A DNA stretch of 44,477 nucleotides, from positions 1 through 44,477 of the forward strand of contig JAFKJU010000041.1 of the NCBI GenBank assembly GCA_017305935.1. Direction: 5' to 3'. Position numbers and translations under genes: made by a program. The first letter of the stretch is position 1. Each line of letters begins with the position of its first letter. Shown one piece after another: positions 10,163 to 18,524 of the stretch. The DNA is from Hyphomicrobiales bacterium (lineage in GTDB: Bacteria > Pseudomonadota > Alphaproteobacteria > Rhizobiales > Rhizobiaceae). The notes below the pieces were generated by a model. It worked only from the letters and a program-made list of their open reading frames with translations, was not told the origin of the DNA and did no database searches.

Positions 10163-10552
10163 TTGATCGGGACGACGACATATCGCGTCTTCAGGCATTG
10201 CCTGTCCTCCCCTGCTTCGTTGCTGTTTGCCCTGTTCCTCAGCGCCACGACCTTCTTTGCGGTGCTGAACGGCGGCGCCGGCCTGGGCACTCGCCTGCAT
10301 GAACGCACCGCCCGCCAGGACGACATGGTTTCGGATGTCGCGGCGCTGTCGCAGGACCGCGACGCGCTGCAGCCGCAGACCGTCTGGCCGCTCGCCTGCC
10401 TGCCGATCGCCGCACCGCCGCCGCGGCTGCTCGCCGCCGCCGCGCAGCAAACCCTTGCTCGTCCGCGCGGCGCCGAAGCGGCCGATATCGCCGGCGCCAT
10501 CGTGCTGCCGCCGCCGCGCGCGCCGCCCGGCGGAGATTTGTCGCGGGCCTGA
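10163..10552 (+). CDS. Hypothetical small membrane or secreted protein
   Basis: A 129-residue protein. The start is a TTG at 10163 with GGAGG (10151-10155) 7 bases upstream; an earlier in-frame GTG at 10067 lacks a ribosome site. One hydrophobic segment near residues 13-36 (SPASLLFALFLSATTFFAVL) could be a membrane anchor or signal peptide. The rest is rich in Ala, Arg and Pro, and has a Pro-rich stretch near the C-terminus, with no recognised domain. It precedes mrpA by 112 bases on the same strand and may share its transcript. The frame is open and codon bias is consistent with coding, but the call depends on a TTG start, so confidence is moderate. Confidence 0.5.
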   Translation: MIGTTTYRVFRHCLSSPASLLFALFLSATTFFAVLNGGAGLGTRLHERTARQDDMVSDVAALSQDRDALQPQTVWPLACLPIAAPPPRLLAAAAQQTLARPRGAEAADIAGAIVLPPPRAPPGGDLSRA

Positions 10553-10664
10553 TCCGGCCGAAGATACCGCTTCGCCGCCTGCCCGCCGCCCGAACGAGAT
10601 GTTTCCGTCGCCTTCGCGATGGGACGGACCATGCCGCAGGCCAAGACAGCGCGCCGGATGCACG

Positions 10665-13595
10665 ATGAGCGATAACGACCTTCTGCCGATTCTCTTGACG
10701 ATACCTTTCGTCGCCAGCGCCGTCCTGGCGTTCGTGCCGGTGCATGCCCGAAACCTGGCGGCCTGGCTCTCTGGCCTCAGCGCGCTCGCGGCGCTGGGGA
10801 TCACCGCGGTGCTTTACGGCTCGGTGCGTGGCGGCAACGTGGTGCGCAACAAGATCGAATGGCTGCCGAGCCTCGGGCTCGATTTCGACCTGCGGCTCGA
10901 CGGCTTCGCCTGGATCTTCGCAATCCTGATTACCGCCATCGGTTTTCTCGTCGTGCTCTATGCCCGTTATTACATCTCCAAGGACGATCCGATGCCGCGA
11001 TTCTTCGCGTATCTGCTGTCCTTCATGGGAGCGATGCTCGGCATCGTGCTGTCGGGCAATCTCATCCTGCTGGCGATCTTCTGGGAGCTGACCAGCATCG
11101 TCTCCTTCCTGCTGATCGGTTACTGGCACCAGAACGCCGCCGCCCGCGACGGCGCCCGCATGGCGCTGACGGTGACCGGCATCGGCGGCCTCTGCCTGCT
11201 GGTCGGGCTGCTGATCGTCGGCCATATCGTCGGCAGCTACGATCTCGACCGGGTGCTGGCGGCCGGCGACCAGATCAAGGGCCATGCGCTCTATCTTCCG
11301 GCGCTGATCCTCATTCTCATGGGCGCGCTGACCAAGAGCGCCCAGTTTCCGTTCCATTTCTGGCTGCCCAACGCCATGGCGGCGCCGACGCCGGTTTCGG
11401 CCTACCTGCATTCGGCAACCATGGTGAAGGCGGGCGTCTTCCTGCTGGCGCGGCTGTGGCCGGCGCTTTCGGGCACCTATGAATGGTTCTGGCTGGTCGG
11501 CTTCGCCGGCGTGGCGACGCTGATGCTCGGCGCCTATTTCGCCATTTTCCAGCAGGATCTGAAAGGGCTGCTCGCCTATTCCACCATCAGCCATCTCGGG
11601 CTGATCACCACCCTGCTCAGCCTCGGCAGCCCGATCGCAGCGGTGGCGGCGATCTTCCACATGGTCAACCACGCCACCTTCAAGGCCTCGCTGTTCATGG
11701 CGGCCGGCATCATCGATCACGAGACCGGCACCCGCGACATGCGGAAACTCGGCGGGTTGTTCCGCTTCCTGCCGATCACCGCGACGCTGGCCATGGTGGC
11801 AAGCGCCGCCATGGCCGGCGTGCCGCTGCTCAACGGTTTTCTTTCCAAGGAAATGTTCTTCGCCGAGGCGGTGGAGACCCATGCGGATTCGATCCTCGAC
11901 CGGGCGCTCCCCTATATCGCGACCCTGTCAGGCGCCTTCGCGGTCGCCTATTCGCTGCGCTTCATCCATACCGTGTTCTTCGGCCCGCCGCCGCGGGATC
12001 TGCCCAATCCCCATCCGCATGAGCCGCCGCACTGGATGCGCCTGCCGATCGAGCTGCTGGTCATGGTCTGCATGATCGTCGGCATCGTGCCGGGCCTGTC
12101 GATCGGGCCGTTCCTCGATACCGCCGTCATCGCCGTGCTCGGCACGGAGCCGCCGGAATACAGCCTGGCGCTGTGGCATGGCTTCACCACCCCGCTTTTG
12201 ATGAGCATCGTCGCGCTGATCGGCGGCACGATTCTCTATATCATGCTCAAATCCTATCTCGCCACCTGCGAAGACGGGCCGCCGATCTTCCGCCACCTGC
12301 AGGGGCAGCGCATCTTCGAGCGCATTCTCGTCACCGTCTCGTGGAAATGGGCGCGCTGGCTGGAAGCCACCGCCGGCACGCGCCGTCTGCAGCCACAGCT
12401 ACGCTGGCTGGCGGGGCTGGGCTTCGTCGCCGCCTTCCTGCCGCTCTACATGGGCGGTTTCCACGCAAGGCAACTTTCGTTTACCGGGCCGGACATGATC
12501 TTCACCATGATCTGGGCGATAGGCAGCTTCGCGGCGCTGGGGGCTGCCTTTCAGGCGAAATATCATCGCCTCGCGGCCCTGATGATGCTCGGCGGCGCGG
12601 GGCTGATGACCTGCCTCACCTTCGTCTGGCTCTCCGCGCCCGACCTGGCGCTGACCCAGCTTCTCGTGGAGGTGGTGACGACCGTGCTGATCCTGCTCGG
12701 CCTGCGCTGGCTGCCGAAGCGCGAGGAGCGCATCGACGAGAGCGTCACTTTCACGGCCCGCTTGCGGCGCCTGCGCGACCTCGGCATCGCGGTCGCCTGC
12801 GGCGTCGGCATGTCGGTGCTCGCCTATGCGGTGATGACCCTGCCGGTGCCGGACGCCATCGCGAATTATTTCCTCGAACGCGCCTATAGCGAAGGCGGCG
12901 GGCGCAATGTCGTCAACGTCATCCTCGTCGATTTCCGCGGCTTCGATACGCTCGGCGAAATCACCGTGCTCGCCATCGTGGCGCTGACGGTGTTTGCCCT
13001 GCTGCGCCGCTTCCGCCCCGCCGCCGACAGTCTCGGAGCCCCGGAGCAGCAGCGCATCCAGAACGCCTATGACGATGCCCGCCCCGAACGCTCCGAGGGC
13101 GATACGGTGCGCGATTACCTGCTGGTGCCCTCGGTGATCATGCAATGGCTGTTCCCGGTCATCATCACTTTCGCCGCATTCCTGTTCATTCGCGGCCACG
13201 ACCTGCCGGGCGGCGGCTTTGCCGCCGGCATCGCCATGGCCATCGCCTTCCTGCTGCAATATCTGGCCGGCGGCACGCGCTGGGCGGAAGACAGGCTTCG
13301 CATCCTGCCGCTCCGCTGGATCGGCCTCGGCCTGTTGATCGCCACCGCCACCGGCATGGGCGCCTGGATTCTCGGCTACCCGTTCCTGACGACCCATTCG
13401 CGCTATCTCGAAGTGCCTCTGATCGGCAAGATACCGGCAGCCAGCGCCATGCTGTTCGATCTCGGCGTCTTCGCCCTCGTCGTCGGCGCAACGGTGCTGA
13501 TCCTGATCGCGCTCGCCCACCAGTCCATTCGCGTCTACCGGGTGAAAACGCCCGACATGCCGGCCCCGCAAACGCTCGCCGAGGAGAAGATCTGA
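10665..13595 (+). CDS. mrpA: Mrp/Pha antiporter subunit A, fused A-B
   Basis: A 976-residue polytopic membrane protein, the largest subunit of the multisubunit Mrp (Pha) cation/proton antiporter. The N-terminal two thirds resemble NADH dehydrogenase subunit NuoL, with the proton-channel signatures IFWELTSIVSFLLIGYW, TKSAQFPFHFWLPNAM and HMVNHATFKASLFM. A middle part (from GADMIF-like FTGPDMIF to LALTQLLVEVVTTVLILL) corresponds to the MrpA C-terminal segment, and the last 170 residues (from DTVRDYLLVPSV) are the MrpB domain fused in frame, as is usual in alphaproteobacteria. The ATG at 10665 is followed by a normal start; a frame running further upstream is Arg-rich and not protein-like. The stop overlaps the mrpC start (TGATG). 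In Sinorhizobium, pha genes support K+ and pH homeostasis. Confidence 0.96.
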   Translation: MSDNDLLPILLTIPFVASAVLAFVPVHARNLAAWLSGLSALAALGITAVLYGSVRGGNVVRNKIEWLPSLGLDFDLRLDGFAWIFAILITAIGFLVVLYARYYISKDDPMPRFFAYLLSFMGAMLGIVLSGNLILLAIFWELTSIVSFLLIGYWHQNAAARDGARMALTVTGIGGLCLLVGLLIVGHIVGSYDLDRVLAAGDQIKGHALYLPALILILMGALTKSAQFPFHFWLPNAMAAPTPVSAYLHSATMVKAGVFLLARLWPALSGTYEWFWLVGFAGVATLMLGAYFAIFQQDLKGLLAYSTISHLGLITTLLSLGSPIAAVAAIFHMVNHATFKASLFMAAGIIDHETGTRDMRKLGGLFRFLPITATLAMVASAAMAGVPLLNGFLSKEMFFAEAVETHADSILDRALPYIATLSGAFAVAYSLRFIHTVFFGPPPRDLPNPHPHEPPHWMRLPIELLVMVCMIVGIVPGLSIGPFLDTAVIAVLGTEPPEYSLALWHGFTTPLLMSIVALIGGTILYIMLKSYLATCEDGPPIFRHLQGQRIFERILVTVSWKWARWLEATAGTRRLQPQLRWLAGLGFVAAFLPLYMGGFHARQLSFTGPDMIFTMIWAIGSFAALGAAFQAKYHRLAALMMLGGAGLMTCLTFVWLSAPDLALTQLLVEVVTTVLILLGLRWLPKREERIDESVTFTARLRRLRDLGIAVACGVGMSVLAYAVMTLPVPDAIANYFLERAYSEGGGRNVVNVILVDFRGFDTLGEITVLAIVALTVFALLRRFRPAADSLGAPEQQRIQNAYDDARPERSEGDTVRDYLLVPSVIMQWLFPVIITFAAFLFIRGHDLPGGGFAAGIAMAIAFLLQYLAGGTRWAEDRLRILPLRWIGLGLLIATATGMGAWILGYPFLTTHSRYLEVPLIGKIPAASAMLFDLGVFALVVGATVLILIALAHQSIRVYRVKTPDMPAPQTLAEEKI

Positions 13596-13939
13596 TGGAA
13601 CTCGTTCTCGCCATCGGCATCGGCATCATGACCGGCTCCGGCGTCTGGCTGCTCCTGCGTCCGCGCACCTATCAGGTGATCGTCGGCCTGTCGCTGCTCT
13701 CCTATGCCGTCAATCTGTTCATCTTCGGCGTCGGCGGGCTGAAGAAGAACGCGCCGCCAATCCTCCCCTACAGTGGCGTCGCCAACCCGGCGACGATGAC
13801 CGACCCGGTGCCGCAGGCGCTGGTGCTGACCGCCATCGTCATCGGCTTCGCCACCACGGCGCTGTTTCTGGTCGTCATGCTCGCCTCGCGCGGGTTGACC
13901 GGCACCGACCATGTCGACGGGCGGGAGAAATCGCGATGA
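13595..13939 (+). CDS. mrpC: Mrp/Pha antiporter subunit C
   Basis: A 114-residue NuoK-like subunit with three membrane segments. The core LLRPRTYQVIVGLSLLSYAV, the conserved NLFIF and the segment DPVPQALVLTAIVIGFATTA are typical of MrpC. Its ATG overlaps the stop codon of mrpA by one base, and its own stop overlaps the start of mrpD by four bases, so the operon is translationally coupled. The chain is slightly basic at the C-terminal end. No ribosome binding site is needed beyond the overlap, though GAGGAG lies close upstream within mrpA. Confidence 0.95.
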   Translation: MELVLAIGIGIMTGSGVWLLLRPRTYQVIVGLSLLSYAVNLFIFGVGGLKKNAPPILPYSGVANPATMTDPVPQALVLTAIVIGFATTALFLVVMLASRGLTGTDHVDGREKSR

Positions 13940-15576
13940 TGATGCCGTGGTCCGCCCATCTTCCCATTGCCCCCATTCTCCTGCCGCTTCTGGCCGGCGC
14001 GCTTCTGGTGACGCTCGACGAACGCCGCCGCGTCGCCAAGTCGATGATCAGCCTCGGGGCCTGCGTGCTGCTGCTGATGCTGTCGCTGCAACTGCTGGCC
14101 CGTGTCGGCGCCGAGGATGAAGCCGGCAAGGCGATCACCGCCGTCTATGCGCTCGGCAACTGGCCGGCGCCGTTCGGCATCGTGCTGGTCGCAGACCGGC
14201 TGTCGGCGATGATGGTGGTGCTGACGTCGATCCTGGGCCTTGCCTCGCTCGTCTTCTCGCTGGCGCGCTGGTACAAGGCGGGGCCGCATTTCCATACGCT
14301 GTTCCAGTTCCTGCTGATGGGCCTGAACGGCGCGTTCCTGACGGGCGACCTGTTCAACCTCTTCGTCTTCTTCGAGGTGATGCTCGCCGCCTCCTATGGT
14401 CTGCTGCTGCACGGCTCCGGTCCGGTCCGCGTCAAGGCCGGGCTGCATTACATCGCCGTCAACCTCGGCGCCGCCCTGCTGTTCCTGATCGGCGTCAGCC
14501 TGATCTACGGCATCACCGGCACGCTCAACATGGCCGATCTCGCCGCCCGCATTCCGGAATTGCGCCATGAATACCGCATCATGCTGGAAGCGGGTGCGGC
14601 CGTGCTCGGTATCGCCTTCCTGATCAAGGCCGGCATGTGGCCGCTGAATTTCTGGCTGCCGCCGGCCTATACCGCCGCCGCCGCGCCGGTTTCGGCTGTC
14701 TTCGCGATGATGAGCAAGCTCGGCATCTATATCATCCTGCGCCTCTATTTACTGGTGTTCGGCGCGGATGCCGGCGAATCGGCAGGCTTCGGGCATTACG
14801 TGCTGCTCTATGGCGGCATGGCGACGATCGCCTTCGGTGCGGTGGGCGTACTCGCCTCGCAGGCGCTGGGGCGCGTCGCCGGCTATTCGGTGCTGGTGTC
14901 CTCCGGCACGCTGCTGGCCGCCATCGGCGTCAGCGGCCAGGGGGTCACGGCGGGCGCGCTGTTCTATCTGGTCAGTTCGACCTTGACGATCAGCGCCTTC
15001 TTCATGCTGATCGAGCTGGTGGAGCGTGGCCAGGATGCCGGCGCCAACGTTCTCGCCGTTACCATGGAAGCCTATGGCGATGCCGACGAGGAGGATGTCG
15101 AGGACGAGGTCGGCGTTCTGATGCCCGGCACGCTCGCCGTTCTCGGCATCTGTTTTGCGCTGTGCGGCATCCTGCTCGCCGGCCTGCCGCCTTTGCCGGG
15201 ATTCCTGGCGAAGTTCGCGATGCTGTCTTCGATGTTCAATCCGGGCGGGCTCGGCATGGCGACGACCATCGATGCCTCTGTCTGGTGGCTGACGGGGCTG
15301 TTGATCTTTTCCGGATTTGCGGCGCTGATCGCCATGAGCCGCGCCGGCATCCGCACCTTCTGGGCCTCGATCGAGCATACGGTGCCGCGCGTGCTGGTCA
15401 TCGAGGTGGCGCCGGTGCTCTGCCTGCTGGCCTTGACGGTGGCGCTTACAGTCCGGGCCGGGCCGGTCATGGCCTATATGGAGGCGACGGCGCGCGGCTT
15501 GCACGCGCCGACGGCCTATATCGAAAGCGTGCTGGGGCTGCAGCGCGTCGAACGCCGGGAGGCTCTCAAGCCATGA
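13936..15576 (+). CDS. mrpD: Mrp/Pha antiporter subunit D
   Basis: A 546-residue NuoM/NuoN-like membrane subunit. Recognisable parts are TGDLFNLFVFFEVMLAASYGL, KAGMWPLNFWLPPAYTAAAA and the following PVSAVFAMMSKLGIYIILRL, which line the proton path in this family. MrpA and MrpD together are thought to carry out proton translocation. The acidic stretch GDADEEDVEDEVGV (around residue 380) is an insertion between membrane segments. The gene overlaps mrpC upstream (ATGA) and mrpE downstream (ATGA), so its expression is coupled to theirs. Length is usual for the alphaproteobacterial form. Confidence 0.96.
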   Translation: MMMPWSAHLPIAPILLPLLAGALLVTLDERRRVAKSMISLGACVLLLMLSLQLLARVGAEDEAGKAITAVYALGNWPAPFGIVLVADRLSAMMVVLTSILGLASLVFSLARWYKAGPHFHTLFQFLLMGLNGAFLTGDLFNLFVFFEVMLAASYGLLLHGSGPVRVKAGLHYIAVNLGAALLFLIGVSLIYGITGTLNMADLAARIPELRHEYRIMLEAGAAVLGIAFLIKAGMWPLNFWLPPAYTAAAAPVSAVFAMMSKLGIYIILRLYLLVFGADAGESAGFGHYVLLYGGMATIAFGAVGVLASQALGRVAGYSVLVSSGTLLAAIGVSGQGVTAGALFYLVSSTLTISAFFMLIELVERGQDAGANVLAVTMEAYGDADEEDVEDEVGVLMPGTLAVLGICFALCGILLAGLPPLPGFLAKFAMLSSMFNPGGLGMATTIDASVWWLTGLLIFSGFAALIAMSRAGIRTFWASIEHTVPRVLVIEVAPVLCLLALTVALTVRAGPVMAYMEATARGLHAPTAYIESVLGLQRVERREALKP

Positions 15577-16061
15577 GCATCGTTCTCCCCTATCCGCTGC
15601 TGACCGTCGCGCTGACCGTGATGTGGATGTCGCTGAACAGCTTTTCGTTCGGCCATCTCGTCCTCGGCCTGGCGATCGCCTGGGTTGCCTCGGCCGCCAT
15701 GGCGGCGCTGCGCCCGGAAAAGCCGCGCATTCGCAGGCCGCTGGCGCTGATCCGGCTGCTGGCTTCGGTTATCTTTCGCGATATCGTGCTGTCCAATATC
15801 GCCGTCGCGCGCATCATCCTGGGCGTGCCGCGCCATGCGCGCCGCCCCGGCTTCATGACCATTCCGCTGGAAATGACCAGCCAGACCGGCCTCGCCCTGC
15901 TCGCCGTGCTGCTGACCGGCACGCCGGGCACCTCCTGGCTCGAATACAATTCCAACGAGGGAACGCTGCTGATCCATGTCCTCGATCTCGACGACGAGGA
16001 GGCGCTGCGCGATCTCATCAAGAACCGCTACGAGCGCACCCTGATGGAGGTCTTCGAATGA
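15573..16061 (+). CDS. mrpE: Mrp/Pha antiporter subunit E
   Basis: A 162-residue subunit with two N-terminal membrane segments and a cytoplasmic C-terminal domain. The stretch DIVLSNIAVARIILG, followed by the PLEMTSQTGLALLAVLLTGTPG element and the LIHVLDLDDEEALR segment, identifies MrpE. It overlaps mrpD by four bases and mrpF by four bases. In the antiporter MrpE is needed for full complex assembly, but it has no counterpart in respiratory complex I. Confidence 0.95.
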   Translation: MSIVLPYPLLTVALTVMWMSLNSFSFGHLVLGLAIAWVASAAMAALRPEKPRIRRPLALIRLLASVIFRDIVLSNIAVARIILGVPRHARRPGFMTIPLEMTSQTGLALLAVLLTGTPGTSWLEYNSNEGTLLIHVLDLDDEEALRDLIKNRYERTLMEVFE

Positions 16062-16339
16062 GCCTTGTCATCCTCTCCTGGTCGGTCACCATCGCCCAGA
16101 TCATGCTGGCGCTCGCCATGGCATGCGCCTGTGTCAGAATGTTCCGGGGGCCGCGCGCGCAGGATCGCGTCATGGGGCTGGATACGCTCTATATCAACTC
16201 CATGCTGCTGCTGCTGACCCATGGCATCCGCACCGGCACCGCCATCTATTTCGAGGCGGCGCTGATCATCGGCCTGCTCGGCTTCGTGTCCAGCGTGGCG
16301 CTCGCCAAATTCCTGATGCGTGGAGAGGTGATCGAATGA
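16058..16339 (+). CDS. mrpF: Mrp/Pha antiporter subunit F
   Basis: A 93-residue hydrophobic subunit with three predicted membrane segments. The RMFRGPRAQDRVMGLDTLYI signature after the first segment is typical of MrpF/PhaF. It starts inside the last codons of mrpE (ATGA overlap) and ends four bases into the start of mrpG. The length is normal. Confidence 0.94.
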   Translation: MSLVILSWSVTIAQIMLALAMACACVRMFRGPRAQDRVMGLDTLYINSMLLLLTHGIRTGTAIYFEAALIIGLLGFVSSVALAKFLMRGEVIE

Positions 16340-16728
16340 CCGACGCTACCCCCGACCTGCCGCTGTGGACATCGCTGATGGTCTCGTTCTTCCTGCTTGT
16401 CGGCGCCGGCCTGACGCTGACCGGCTCCATCGGCTTCCTGCGCTTCAAGACGTTCTACGAGCGGCTGCACGCTCCGACGCTCGGCACGAGCTGGGGTACG
16501 GGCGGCATCGTCATGGCCTCGATGATCTATTTTACGGTGACCCAGCAACGGCCGGTCTTCCACGAGATCCTCGTCGGCATTTTCGTGACCGTGACCACGC
16601 CGGTGACGCTGATGCTGCTTGCCCGCGCCGCGCTGCATCGCGACCGCTCCGAAGGCCATCCCGAAGTGCCCGGCAGCTCCAGCCTCACCGAAACGCCCGA
16701 GACCTTCATCGATCAGAAAAAAAGCTAG
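16336..16728 (+). CDS. mrpG: Mrp/Pha antiporter subunit G
   Basis: A 130-residue subunit with three membrane segments and a polar C-terminal tail. The pattern GLTLTGSIGFLRFKTFYERL followed by HAPTLGTSWGTG is characteristic of MrpG/PhaG. It is the last gene of the operon. Its TAG stop codon is formed by the CTAG at the border of the 107-bp repeat that follows, so the last residues (QKKS) lie at the repeat junction and the tail may have been changed by its insertion. Confidence 0.94.
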   Translation: MTDATPDLPLWTSLMVSFFLLVGAGLTLTGSIGFLRFKTFYERLHAPTLGTSWGTGGIVMASMIYFTVTQQRPVFHEILVGIFVTVTTPVTLMLLARAALHRDRSEGHPEVPGSSSLTETPETFIDQKKS

Positions 16729-16831
16729 AGCGCCTCAGCTTTTCACGGAAACGCAGAAACGCTGTATCTTATTTGTTTTTGCGCATTTCCCGACGCGAAA
16801 CCGCTTCGCACTTTTGCTGGAAACGCGCTAG
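16725..16831. repeat. Dispersed intergenic repeat bounded by CTAG
   Basis: A 107-bp non-coding element with CTAG at each end (16725-16728 and 16828-16831) and imperfect inverted termini: GCGC next to one CTAG, and internal blocks on the minus strand containing AGCAAAAGTGCGAAGCGGTT and GCGTTTCTGCGTTTCCGTG. I recognise the pattern from small intergenic repeats scattered through rhizobial chromosomes; this is from memory, not a search. It fills the gap between the convergent genes mrpG and the UPF0104 gene and supplies both of their TAG stop codons. No second copy was seen in the window. Confidence 0.65.
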
Positions 16832-17760
16832 TCGGTCTGCGCGCTGAACTGCGAGCGTTCGAAGACGAGGATGACCACCAGCGCGATCACGAAGGGAATC
16901 ACCAGGTAGAACAGCCGGAAGACGATCAGGGCGGCCAGTACGTCGACCTGGTTCATGTCCGGCAGACCGGTGATGAACACCAGTTCGAGAACGCCGAGCC
17001 CGCCCGGCGCATGCGACATCAAAGCCGCCGAAAACGAGACGAGGAAAATGCCGAGCACGATGAAATAGCCGGGATTGCCCGCTTCCGGCAGCGCGAAATA
17101 GATGATGCCGGCGGCGCCGATCAGTTCCAGCGGCGCGATCCACAATTGCTGCAGCACCACCGTGGGGCGCGGATAGGCGAGTTCGAACCGGGCGAATTTC
17201 AGCGAACGGAAGCCGAGCAAACTGCCGAAGACATAGATCCCGATCAGCGCCAGGATGACGACGCCGGTCGTGCGCGAGGCATCCAGCGGCAGGACATCGA
17301 CGAAACGCTCGACGATATCGGGCTCGAAGACCAGCACCAGGCCGATCAACAGCAGCGTGCCGAGGATGAAAGTGAAGGAGCAGAAGGCGATGAGGATGCC
17401 GATTTCCTGCCCGTTCAGACCGCGCGAGCTATAGGCGCGATAGCGCACCACCGCCCCCGACAGCACCGAGGCCCCGACATTATGCGACAGCGCATAGGTG
17501 GTGAACGAAGTCGCCGTGATGAACAACCATGAGACCTTGCGCCGCAGATGCAAAAGCGCCACCCGGTCGTAGCCGGCCAGCGCCGCATAGGCGAGCAGCG
17601 TGGCGCATCCCGACAACAGCCATGAATGCAGCGGAATAGCCGCGAAACTGTCGGCCATGTCGCTCCATGACACCCCACGCAGCTCCTTGTAGAGAAGCCA
17701 GATCGAAAAGGCCACGGCGGCAAGGCCGATCATCGGCCAAACATATTTCTTGAACTTCAT
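16828..17760 (-). CDS. UPF0104/YbhN-type membrane protein
   Basis: A 310-residue polytopic protein with about eight hydrophobic segments, related to the membrane domain of lysylphosphatidylglycerol synthase/flippase (AglD2/MprF superfamily). The motifs SHNVGASVLSGAVVRYRAY and SHAPGGLGVLE are typical of this family and contain the conserved Gly residues. There is no soluble aminoacyl-transferase domain, so it is not a complete MprF. A role in lipid translocation is possible but not shown. It starts with ATG and is convergent with mrpG; its TAG stop comes from the CTAG end of the repeat. It is divergent from the ECF sigma factor gene at 17985. Confidence 0.85.
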   Translation of the reverse strand: MKFKKYVWPMIGLAAVAFSIWLLYKELRGVSWSDMADSFAAIPLHSWLLSGCATLLAYAALAGYDRVALLHLRRKVSWLFITATSFTTYALSHNVGASVLSGAVVRYRAYSSRGLNGQEIGILIAFCSFTFILGTLLLIGLVLVFEPDIVERFVDVLPLDASRTTGVVILALIGIYVFGSLLGFRSLKFARFELAYPRPTVVLQQLWIAPLELIGAAGIIYFALPEAGNPGYFIVLGIFLVSFSAALMSHAPGGLGVLELVFITGLPDMNQVDVLAALIVFRLFYLVIPFVIALVVILVFERSQFSAQTD

Positions 17761-17984
17761 TCACCCGAGCCTGGACTGCTGTTTCATCCTTTGGTGCCGA
17801 CGCGCAAATCGGAACAGGAGTTTACAAAGGTTACGGCGCGGCAAGCTACCAATTATTTAACCCCGGCTACCGTAACCGCGTCGCCCGCGCCCTTATCCGC
17901 TCCGTTCCTTGTCGCTAGATCAGACAAAGCGAAAAAAAGCAAACAGCGATGGAATAGGTGCGCAGCGGAAAGCGTATACCGGTC

Positions 17985-18524
17985 ATGACCAAGGAAAAAC
18001 GCCCTTTCGACGTGATCGGCCAGCTTGCGACATTGCGACGCTATGCGCGCTCGCTGGTGCGCAATCCCGAGGATGCGGAGGATCTCGTCCATGATGCGCT
18101 GGTGCGCGCCTATGAGCGCGAGCAGACCTTCCGGCGGGGCGGCAGCATTCGCGGCTGGCTGCTGTCGGTGGTCCACAACACCCATGTCGACCGGCTGCGG
18201 CGCTCCCGCTCGCAGGCGCGCCGCGCCGAAGCCGCCGCCGAGGTCGCGGAAACCGCGCAAGCCGCCGACCAGGACCACGCCGTGCGGCTGCGCCAGGTGC
18301 GCGAAGCGTTTTTCGACCTGCCGGAGGAGCAGCGCGAGGCGCTGCACCTCGTCGCCATCGAAGACCTCTCCTACCAGGAGGCCGCCGATGCGCTCGGCAT
18401 TCCCGTGGGCACGCTGATGTCGCGCGTTTCGCGCGCCCGCGCCCGGTTGCGCAATTTCGAGGACCAAGGCGGCCCCGCCCGCCATCTCCGCCTGATTGGG
18501 GGACAAGACAATGAAACCCGTTGA
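17985..18524 (+). CDS. ECF sigma factor
   Basis: A 179-residue ECF sigma factor. Region 2 (about residues 10-75) shows NPEDAEDLVHDALVRAYE and RGWLLSVVHNTHVDRLR; region 4 (about 110-165) shows LPEEQREALHLVAIEDLSYQ and GTLMSRVSRARARL. The ATG at 17985 is preferred over an in-frame GTG at 17958, though neither has a strong ribosome site. It overlaps the next gene by 14 bases, the standard layout for sigma/anti-sigma pairs. Upstream, GGAACAGG with TTTAC (about 17812-17826) resembles an ECF -35 element, but I could not identify a matching -10. The inducing signal is unknown. It is distinct from the EcfG-like factor at 3326. Confidence 0.9.
   Translation: MTKEKRPFDVIGQLATLRRYARSLVRNPEDAEDLVHDALVRAYEREQTFRRGGSIRGWLLSVVHNTHVDRLRRSRSQARRAEAAAEVAETAQAADQDHAVRLRQVREAFFDLPEEQREALHLVAIEDLSYQEAADALGIPVGTLMSRVSRARARLRNFEDQGGPARHLRLIGGQDNETR

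Noticed and set aside
17812-17840. GGAAC before the second ECF sigma factor, as a possible EcfG promoter
   Set aside because: At 16 or 17 bases spacing the following bases are TACG or ACGG, not CGTT. It may instead be the sigma factor's own recognition site, which I cannot define.
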